A stretch of 7,177 bases of DNA from Saprospiraceae bacterium (GTDB taxonomy: Bacteria; Bacteroidota; Bacteroidia; Chitinophagales; Saprospiraceae): assembly GCA_023299965.1 (NCBI GenBank), contig JALZVN010000274.1:1-7177 (forward strand), in the 5' to 3' direction. This document shows, piece by piece, positions 1-4,991 of this stretch. Position 1 is the first letter of the stretch; each line of letters starts with the position of its first letter. The notes beneath the pieces are model-generated. The model did no database searches. It worked only from the letters and a program-made list of their open reading frames with translations, and was not told the DNA's origin. The position numbers and the translations under genes are program-made.

Positions 1-782
1 CTTGCAAATTTGTCTTTACCAATCATACTTATGTCCAAAATCTTGTCCTGGTGACCAATCAGTGTATGGCTAATTTCGCCACTTTGTACATCCCAAGCAG
101 AAATCGTTTTGTCATCGGATCCTGTTAGTACCTTAGTTTCACTAATAAACTTAACTGTGTTTATGGCAGATAAGTGCCCGATAAGTTTATGCACAATTGC
201 ATCTTTGTTTAGATCCCAAATGGCGGCAGAGTAATCTTTACTTGCCGAAATAAGAAATTGGCTGTTCAGACCAAAATCTAGTGCAGTGACATGATCATCA
301 TGCCCCTTGTAAGTGTGTAATAGTTTGTTTTCAGCTGTGTCCCATGTCTTTATCGAACCCATTATATCGCCGCTGGCAAGGATGCCAGACTTTGCATCAA
401 TGGCTATTGCCGAGACTTGATGCGGGTGAGCATTAGTGTGTGTGATAGTTTCATAAGTTTTAGTGTTCCAGGTAGTGATTTCCCCAGAACTAAATCCGGC
501 AGCAAGCACGGCGCCATCCGTTGATAGGCTCATGCATACTACATCAGAATTTGCACTATGAAAGCGCTGTAAAATTTGTTTTTTGTAAATGTCCCAAACT
601 AAAATTTGCGACCCAGATGCCATATAAATGTTGTTCCCATCTGGTGTCAAAATGCTTTGATGAATAGCTCCAGTATTGATGTCTAGTATCGGATTTTCAG
701 TATTGGCCCAAGCCGTACTCGTCAGTAAACTGATTCCGAAATAAAACAAAAAATACATACTCAATACTCGAATTCCATTCAT
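1..782 (-). CDS. Exported WD40-repeat (beta-propeller) protein, 3' end cut by window edge
   Basis: This gene reads leftwards from an ATG at 782 and is still open at base 1, giving 260 codons without a stop. An in-frame TAA lies two codons upstream, so 782 is the first possible ATG. Residues 1-26 form a signal peptide: a hydrophobic stretch (about 8-20) and an AWA cleavage site at 24-26, so the protein should leave the cytoplasm. The rest consists of WD40 repeats about 41 residues apart, each ending in a W-D/N pair (63-64, 105-106, 147-148, 189-190, 230-231), several with GH dipeptides near their starts (160-161, 202-203, 243-244). Five blades are visible and a sixth begins at the edge. WD40 propellers are protein-binding scaffolds in general; no enzymatic domain is visible, but one could follow beyond the edge, as happens in multidomain bacterial WD40 proteins. 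No specific function can be assigned. No terminator or partner gene is seen on this side. Confidence 0.88.
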   Translation of the reverse strand, partial: MNGIRVLSMYFLFYFGISLLTSTAWANTENPILDINTGAIHQSILTPDGNNIYMASGSQILVWDIYKKQILQRFHSANSDVVCMSLSTDGAVLAAGFSSGEITTWNTKTYETITHTNAHPHQVSAIAIDAKSGILASGDIMGSIKTWDTAENKLLHTYKGHDDHVTALDFGLNSQFLISASKDYSAAIWDLNKDAIVHKLIGHLSAINTVKFISETKVLTGSDDKTISAWDVQSGEISHTLIGHQDKILDISMIGKDKFA

Positions 783-950
783 CGCTTAAAAAATGTTCGC
801 CTTAGCAAATGCTACAATAGCGTTTGATTAAAAAATGTTTTTTTTATTCAGGCTGCAAGTGTAGGGGAAAGGGGAGAGAGGTGAGTGTTGTTTAGTAGGA
901 TTGTTCAAGTCCCACGATTCAAAGATGCGCTATATTAGAGCTGTCGACAA

Positions 951-966
951 TACCGAAATTTCGGTA
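951..966. promoter_or_regulatory. Perfect 16-bp palindrome, possible operator
   Basis: TACCGAAATTTCGGTA is a perfect inverted repeat with no spacer. The flanking bases do not extend it. With no loop it is better suited to binding a dimeric regulator than to forming an RNA hairpin. It lies about 170 bp upstream of the WD40 gene start, which is far for a bacterial operator, and no regulator gene is visible. The role is inferred from symmetry only. Confidence 0.3.
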
Positions 967-1096
967 ATTTAAGCATGATGAAAATATGTGATATCTTGAA
1001 ATGCCAATGAATATAGGGGTTTGGGGGCTTTTTGGGCATCAATTCACAAACGATATTTTTCCTATTTTAATAAATAATTTTGATACTTTTTTATAA

Positions 1097-1118
1097 TTCT
1101 ACCCCTTCCAGGGTAGAA
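1097..1118. repeat. Inverted repeat with 8-bp stem
   Basis: TTCTACCC (1097-1104) and GGGTAGAA (1111-1118) form a perfect 8-bp stem around a 6-base loop (CTTCCA). There is no T-run directly after it on either strand, so it is not a standard intrinsic terminator. It could be an RNA structure in the leader of the WD40 transcript or a protein-binding site; neither can be shown here. Confidence 0.4.
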
Positions 1119-1188
1119 GGAACGATGAGATCTGAATCCGAATGAAGAAGATGGTTTAGTGAAATTCATTGCTATACAGCAAGTTTTC

Positions 1189-1269
1189 GCATGAGGGATC
1201 GATAGTAGCCGACGATAGGAGGAGTCCACAGGACCGAAGTGAAGCGGAGTACGGCAGAGCCCGACCTAG
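1189..1269 (+). repeat. GC-rich structured intergenic element, candidate dispersed repeat (copy 1)
   Basis: This stretch is purine- and GC-rich and unlike the AT-rich spacer around it. It begins near GCATGAGGGATCG, carries a short GTCC-ACA-GGAC hairpin (1224-1234), then a GAAGTGAAGCGGAGTACGGC block and ends GAGCCCGACC, running into the terminator. The style (GGGAT near one end, RGTACGGC..CCCGAC near the other, a hairpin between) is shared with the element at 4678-4835 on the other strand, and resembles GC-rich intergenic sequences I recall from many Bacteroidota genomes. Family membership is recalled and inferred, not computed. Orientation is set by this motif order. It contains no open frame of note. 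Confidence 0.4.
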
Positions 1270-1320
1270 ACAAAAAAAGACCGCAACTGCTGTCAAGCAG
1301 ATGCGGTCTTTTTGTCTAGG
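1265..1320 (-). terminator. Intrinsic terminator after the OB-fold protein gene
   Basis: On the minus strand, reading out of the gene ending at 1335, GACCGCA (1285-1279 side) pairs with TGCGGTC (1308-1302 side). An inner 5-bp stem (CTGCT 1287-1291 with AGCAG 1296-1300) lies beyond one A/A mismatch, with a 4-base loop at 1292-1295. A run of seven T follows on the minus strand (complement of 1272-1278). The symmetry extends outwards through A7/T5 to CCTAGAC/GTCTAGG, making a near-continuous inverted repeat of over 50 bp. The plus strand also ends in five T, so it could work in both directions, though no plus-strand gene reads into it. Confidence 0.85.
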
Positions 1321-1334
1321 GCATGCCCTAATTA

Positions 1335-1748
1335 TTATTTTATGAGAATACCTTTATTAAGAACAACACCTGTCATCTCCAGCATACCAGTGCACTGTCC
1401 TTTGACTTTGATGGCTTGACCGAGTGCAAGCGTACTCGTATTTTGATCTTTTTCTATAGTACACATGACCCCTTCAAATTCGCCAGGTTCAGCAAACATA
1501 AGTACAGTCGCACCATCATGATCTGTAGACATCTCACTGATTTTACCAGATATCTCTATGGTCTTGCCAATATATTTAATGTTTGATTTTTTTTCATTGC
1601 CGCTATACTCTTGATATAGTGCTGCAGCTGTGAGTGTATGATCTGCGTTTTTCTTGGCTACACTATTACCAGACATGTTAAATAAGTAAAAACCTCCTGC
1701 CGCAAGGATTAAGAGTAGGATAAGTAAACCCAGTAGTATTTTTTTCAT
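1335..1748 (-). CDS. Membrane-anchored OB-fold (tRNA_anti-like) protein
   Basis: A complete 137-residue protein with ATG start and TAA stop. Residues 1-3 are MKK, followed by one strongly hydrophobic segment (about 4-24) rich in leucine; there is no lipobox cysteine, so it is more likely an inner-membrane anchor or uncleaved signal than a lipoprotein. The remainder (about 35-137) matches the pattern of the small tRNA_anti-like/OB-fold family: a helix with ALYQEY (43-48), then strands built around YIGKTIEISGKI (59-70), VMCTIE (94-99) and IKVKGQCTGM (113-122), ending VVLNKGIL. These domains are small beta-barrels of unknown cellular role; despite the family name, tRNA binding should not be assumed. 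It lies 30 bp downstream of the YceI-like gene on the same strand and is followed by a strong terminator, so the two probably form a two-gene transcript working in the envelope. Confidence 0.82.
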   Translation of the reverse strand: MKKILLGLLILLLILAAGGFYLFNMSGNSVAKKNADHTLTAAALYQEYSGNEKKSNIKYIGKTIEISGKISEMSTDHDGATVLMFAEPGEFEGVMCTIEKDQNTSTLALGQAIKVKGQCTGMLEMTGVVLNKGILIK

Positions 1749-1778
1749 AATCGTTTTATTTTGAATGGAATGCGCTTT

Positions 1779-2390
1779 TTATGGTCTGATGATAGGTTTT
1801 AGTCTCATGTCCGCTTCAATGAAAAAGTCTCTCGAAAGCCCTAATTTGTCAGTAGAGACGTTGACTACAGATGGTAAGTGCTGACGCATCAGTTCATTTA
1901 CCTTTTCCAGACTAGCTTCTTCTATTTTCATTTTGAATTTAGCATTACTATCTATGGAGCCATCCTTATTTACAATCAGAGTCCCGGTGGTGTCCATAAC
2001 CCTCTTGTATCCCCAGATATATAATTTACCTCTAACTTGGATGTCGTATTCGCCTGGTTCATCCAATTTGATTTGTCTAAAATTGACCACTTTTCCTTCG
2101 AATAAGATTTTTGGTTTTTCTACAACGTTGATACGCTTGTCACTCAGGACTCGGTCTGCTAATCCCAGGTCAAATACAAAAGACTTCAATAGGCCTTGAA
2201 ACTTGAGGGTGCCATCTTCTGGCTTGAATGTAGCTCCTATCTGAAAATTATCTGCTTCGACATCCATCAAATCACTATAAGCGTTGACCTTAACGTGCCC
2301 AGTACGAGTAAAGTAGGTGTCCTGAGCAAAAGTTAGTTGACCAGTGAATACAAAGGCAACAGATAGAATTATTATTTTAATTATGTTCAA
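1779..2390 (-). CDS. YceI-like exported protein, TTG start
   Basis: A complete 203-residue protein. Residues 1-23 are a classic signal peptide (hydrophobic 3-20, cleavage after FAQ), placing it in the periplasm or outside. The mature part resembles the YceI-like fold, a lipocalin-like beta-barrel that binds isoprenoid-type lipids in characterised members: RTGHVKVNAYSDLMDVEA (29-46), then FQIGATFKPEDGTLKFQGLLKSF and PKILFEGKV (93-101), the position of the family's PKATF-G motif. The 160-190 region is more charged than I expect from the family. The start is unusual: the only start-like codon before the signal peptide is TTG at 2390. An in-frame TAA lies two codons upstream, and the next ATG (residue 42) would remove the export signal. 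It is probably cotranscribed with the OB-fold gene 30 bp downstream, from a promoter after the transketolase terminator. Function: likely lipid or small-molecule binding, or envelope stress; not certain. Confidence 0.8.
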   Translation of the reverse strand: MNIIKIIILSVAFVFTGQLTFAQDTYFTRTGHVKVNAYSDLMDVEADNFQIGATFKPEDGTLKFQGLLKSFVFDLGLADRVLSDKRINVVEKPKILFEGKVVNFRQIKLDEPGEYDIQVRGKLYIWGYKRVMDTTGTLIVNKDGSIDSNAKFKMKIEEASLEKVNELMRQHLPSVVNVSTDKLGLSRDFFIEADMRLKPIIRP

Positions 2391-2429
2391 AGCTTATTTT
2401 TTATTTTGTAACTCTTCTTAGATTAACCG

Positions 2430-2461
2430 CAAGTTAAAGCCAAATCTTGTTCAATCCAAAA
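2430..2461 (-). promoter_or_regulatory. Weak candidate promoter for the YceI/OB-fold pair
   Basis: On the minus strand a TTTTG (2461-2457) is followed 20 bases later by TAACTTG (2436-2430), one T short of the Bacteroidota -7 consensus TAnnTTTG. It sits 40 bp before the TTG start and just after the transketolase terminator, the expected place for a new promoter. The match is imperfect and the call is by position as much as by sequence. Confidence 0.3.
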
Positions 2462-2482
2462 GTTTAACGATTCCTTATAAAC

Positions 2483-2519
2483 AAAAAACATCCTCATATA
2501 TAACATATGAGGATGTTTT
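2483..2519 (-). terminator. Intrinsic terminator after transketolase
   Basis: CATCCTCATAT (2489-2499) and ATATGAGGATG (2505-2515) form a perfect 11-bp stem around a 5-base loop. On the minus strand six T (complement of 2483-2488) follow directly. It begins about 30 bp after the transketolase stop codon. The plus strand also has four T after the stem, so weak bidirectional action is possible. Confidence 0.9.
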
Positions 2520-2550
2520 GTTATTCATTTTACTTAAAACAACAAGAGTT

Positions 2551-4599
2551 TTAGTCTTGCAAAAAGGTCATCACCTTCTCATAAACACTCTCTGGCGTAA
2601 AGCCAAATTTTTCATCTAGTACTGTATAAGGAGCTGAATATCCGAAGTGATTGAGGCCATGCACTCTACCACGAGCACCTACGAGACCTTCAAGCGAAAC
2701 AGATAGTCCAGCAGTCAATCCAAATATTGGAATGTCGCCTGGCAGCACAGCATCTTGATACGCTACACTCTGCTTGCGAAACAAACCTTCCGAAGGCGCA
2801 GATACCAAACGTACTCTTAGACTTTGCTTTTCCTTCAAGAGTTTCATTCCCTCAAATAGAGTAGATACTTCTGACCCATTACCTACTAAGATGATATCTA
2901 TATCACCCTCATCTTCAGTTACGATATAGGCTCCTTTTGCTGCTTCTTGGGCATTAGCATATCTATTGTCGATGGCGATATCTTGGACTCCTTGTCTAGA
3001 CAAAATCATACCTGTTGGAGTAGCTTTATTTTCAAGGGCCATTTTCCAAGCCATGGTCGTCTCATCTCCATCACACGGACGTAGCGCCAACAGTGCATTT
3101 AATCCAGAATGATTCTGCAATTTTTCTAATAAACGCAACTGTGCTTCCTGCTCGATAGGCTGATGGGTAGGTCCATCTTCGCCTACACGGAATGCATCGT
3201 GTGTCCATAAGAATATCACTTGCGTTTCCATCAAAGCAGCTACTCTCATAGCAGGCTTCATATAATCTGAAAATGCAAAGAACGTAGCACACGCAGGTAT
3301 TATCCCGCCGTGTAGTCCCATTCCGGTAGCCATAGCAGCCATAGTCAACTCGGCTACACCAGCTTGCAAAAATTTACCACTAAAGTCTCCGCGCTTAAAC
3401 GCAGTGGTCTTCTTCAGATAGTTTTCTGTCTTATCACTATTGGCAAGATCTGCACTCATCACCACTAGATTGTCTAGTTGATCTCCTAGCATGGAGAGCA
3501 CTTTGCCAGATGCATCACGCGTAGCTTTGTTGGCTACTTGCTCAAAAGCATCCCAATCTAGATGGTCCAATTTCTTATTGTGAAAGTCTGCGAACTTTTG
3601 CGCTAAGTCCGGATTGGCATTTGCCCATGCAGTCCATTCCTCCTTGCGCGCGGCAGCAGCCTTACGTTTTTTATCAAGTACTTCTTTATAATGCTCCGCT
3701 ACATCTTCCATTACCTCAAACGGCTGTTCTGCATTACCTCCAAGACTGTTGATGGTTTTCTCAAATGAGGCATTTGATTTCCCAAGCGGTTTACCATGTA
3801 GTTCTACTTCTCCCTCATACATATCCCCAGCATCGTTGACTACACCTTTACCCATGATCGTCTTACCGATGATGATCGTAGGTCGTTCTGTATCGTCGAT
3901 TCCTGCCTGAATAGCCTTGCGGATAGCTTCATGATCGTTACCATCGATAGTGATCGTATGCCATCCCCATGCTTGATACTTAGCCGCAGTATCTTCTCCC
4001 GTCACATCATCTACTACGGTAGACAACTGTATATCGTTTGCGTCATAAAACATAACGATTTTCCCTAGACCTAGATGACCTGCGATACGACCTACACCTT
4101 GAGATATCTCCTCTTGCACCCCTCCATCAGAGATATACATGTACGTCATGTGAGCCGCATTTTCGCCAAACCTAGATACCATAAAGCGTTCTGCTACAGC
4201 TGCCCCCGCTCCAAATGCGTGACCTAGTCCTAGTGGACCAGAAGTGTTTTCAATACCTCTCGCTACATCGATTTCTGGGTGACCAGGCGTTGGACTTCCC
4301 CATTGTCTAAAATTTTGAATATCCTCTATAGAATAATTTCCAAGTAGGGTCTGAGTGGCATATAGCATGGCTGACATATGCCCTGCATCTAGAAAAAAAC
4401 GATCCCTCAGTGGCCAGTGCATATCATCTGGATCATACTGCATAAATTCAGAATATAGCACATGCATAAAGTCTGCTCCTCCCATAGGACCTCCTGGGTG
4501 ACCAGATTTGGCTTTTTCTACCATAGCAGCCGATAAGATTCGGATGTTATCCGCAGCGCGCACTGAGATGGATTTTTTATTGTCAGCGATTGTGTTCAT
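2551..4599 (-). CDS. tkt: Transketolase (EC 2.2.1.1)
   Basis: A 682-residue, full-length single-chain transketolase, cytoplasmic, moving two-carbon ketol units between pentose-phosphate sugars with thiamine diphosphate (TPP) and a divalent metal. The N-terminal TPP domain shows SGHPGGPMGGAD (32-43), LDAGH with His74, SGPLGLGHAFGAG (120-132), the metal/TPP motif SDGG (157-160) with Asn188 in YDANDI, and ELHGKPLG with His268. The pyrimidine-binding domain shows the catalytic Glu417 in AGVAEL, six positions on from Glu411 of the E. coli enzyme, then LHGG (429-432) and THDAFRVGEDGPTHQP (466-481). A C-terminal domain (about 545-682) completes the enzyme. The usual GDG of the TPP motif reads SDG here, a variant I associate with Bacteroidota homologues, and the metal-binding Asp is kept. 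The ATG at 4599 fits the family's N-terminus. It has a candidate promoter upstream and a strong terminator downstream, so it can be its own transcription unit. Xylose isomerase upstream suggests a shared pentose-use context. Confidence 0.96.
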   Translation of the reverse strand: MNTIADNKKSISVRAADNIRILSAAMVEKAKSGHPGGPMGGADFMHVLYSEFMQYDPDDMHWPLRDRFFLDAGHMSAMLYATQTLLGNYSIEDIQNFRQWGSPTPGHPEIDVARGIENTSGPLGLGHAFGAGAAVAERFMVSRFGENAAHMTYMYISDGGVQEEISQGVGRIAGHLGLGKIVMFYDANDIQLSTVVDDVTGEDTAAKYQAWGWHTITIDGNDHEAIRKAIQAGIDDTERPTIIIGKTIMGKGVVNDAGDMYEGEVELHGKPLGKSNASFEKTINSLGGNAEQPFEVMEDVAEHYKEVLDKKRKAAAARKEEWTAWANANPDLAQKFADFHNKKLDHLDWDAFEQVANKATRDASGKVLSMLGDQLDNLVVMSADLANSDKTENYLKKTTAFKRGDFSGKFLQAGVAELTMAAMATGMGLHGGIIPACATFFAFSDYMKPAMRVAALMETQVIFLWTHDAFRVGEDGPTHQPIEQEAQLRLLEKLQNHSGLNALLALRPCDGDETTMAWKMALENKATPTGMILSRQGVQDIAIDNRYANAQEAAKGAYIVTEDEGDIDIILVGNGSEVSTLFEGMKLLKEKQSLRVRLVSAPSEGLFRKQSVAYQDAVLPGDIPIFGLTAGLSVSLEGLVGARGRVHGLNHFGYSAPYTVLDEKFGFTPESVYEKVMTFLQD

Positions 4600-4616
4600 A
4601 ATGGTGTTTTTTTGCG

Positions 4617-4624
4617 CAAATATA
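4617..4624 (-). promoter_or_regulatory. Candidate Bacteroidota -7 box for transketolase
   Basis: The minus strand reads TATATTTG, an exact match to the Bacteroidota consensus TAnnTTTG, 17 bp before the transketolase ATG. A -33 TTG/TTTG at the usual 17-23 base spacing is not present; the nearest TTTG (4656-4653) is 28 bases away, which is too far. The promoter is therefore supported by one box and by position only. Confidence 0.42.
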
Positions 4625-4677
4625 CTCAGAAATGTAAGGAAAGCCGATATTCCAAAGCGTAAATGGAATTATTGTTT

Positions 4678-4835
4678 GGGGCTGTCGCCAGACTCGTGAA
4701 AAGACGAGTCGGCGCCGGGTCGTACGTTATATCCCGACTGAAAAAGTCGGAATGCCACTTCCACCCCTCATCCCTACGCGCCTCCGGCTTGTCGAGCTCC
4801 ACCTTTCGGTTTCGCGATCGTATGTATAGTCCTAG
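4678..4835 (-). repeat. GC-rich structured intergenic element, candidate dispersed repeat (copy 2)
   Basis: A GC-rich island in an AT-rich spacer. On the minus strand it opens CTAGGACTATACATACG, passes a purine-rich block (CGAAACCGAAAGGTGGAGC, then GTAGGGATGAGGGGTGGAAG and TGGCATTCCGAC), then two hairpins, and ends ACAGCCCC. Hairpin A is CCGACT (4734-4739) with AGTCGG (4745-4750), 5-base loop. Hairpin B is GACTCGT (4691-4697) with ACGAGTC (4704-4710), 6-base loop, extended by CGCC/GGCG (4686-4689 with 4711-4714) across one bulged A. The order GGGAT, GGAAGTGGCAT, hairpin, GGGATATAACG, CCCGGCG resembles abundant Bacteroidota intergenic elements I recall, and loosely the element at 1189-1269. 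It may serve as the 3' end of the xylose isomerase transcript. Not a coding sequence; family identity is inferred. Confidence 0.55.
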
Positions 4836-4991
4836 ATTGGAATGAAAAGAAACTTCAAGATCACAGTACTGCTATACTTAATATGTATTATATACGCTAC
4901 AGACGGAGTTATTCAATAGGCTTCTGCTGGCAACAAGATTTGTTGAAATTTAGCGTATAAAGTGGTTTTTGCAATAATTCCCGTATCAGAC

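Larger units (their letters stand above)
783..1334. other. Intergenic region of about 550 bp with several structured sites
   Basis: No convincing gene was found on either strand. In order the stretch holds: a 12-bp direct repeat (TTAAAAAATGTT at 786-797 and 828-839) just upstream of the WD40 start; a weak promoter-like TAGCATTTG on the minus strand at 806-814; a perfect 16-bp palindrome at 951-966; an 8-bp hairpin at 1097-1118; a GC-rich purine-rich element at about 1189-1269; and a strong hairpin terminator at 1265-1320. The remainder is AT-rich and unremarkable. Confidence 0.7.
4600..4991. other. Spacer between xylose isomerase and transketolase
   Basis: About 390 bp with no convincing gene; open frames here do not resemble proteins and run through hairpins. 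It holds a candidate promoter -7 box near 4617-4624, the GC-rich structured element at 4678-4835, and a 6-bp inverted repeat, CAACAA (4931-4936) with TTGTTG (4940-4945), that has no T-run. No standard intrinsic terminator follows the xylose isomerase stop, so transcription may read into the element. Confidence 0.7.

Noticed and set aside
806..814. TAGCATTTG as a promoter -7 box for the WD40 gene
   Set aside because: It has three rather than two bases between TA and TTTG and no -33 box at the right spacing; too weak to list as a feature.
1062..1169. 35-codon open frame on the minus strand (MNFTKPSSSF...YLLK)
   Set aside because: Short, no recognisable family, no start signal, and it runs through the 1097-1118 hairpin; chance open frame in an AT-rich spacer.
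1933..2199. Open frame of 88 codons on the plus strand
   Set aside because: Antisense to the YceI-like gene, whose protein is clearly recognisable; composition shadow.
3071..3292. Cysteine-rich open frame of 73 codons on the minus strand
   Set aside because: Out-of-frame shadow inside the conserved transketolase pyrimidine-binding region.
4663..4845. Open frame of 60 codons on the plus strand across the GC-rich element
   Set aside because: It lies almost wholly in the hairpin-bearing element, has no protein-like character and no start signal.
4931..4945. CAACAA/TTGTTG inverted repeat as a terminator for xylose isomerase
   Set aside because: Only six A/T-rich pairs with no T-run after it on the minus strand.
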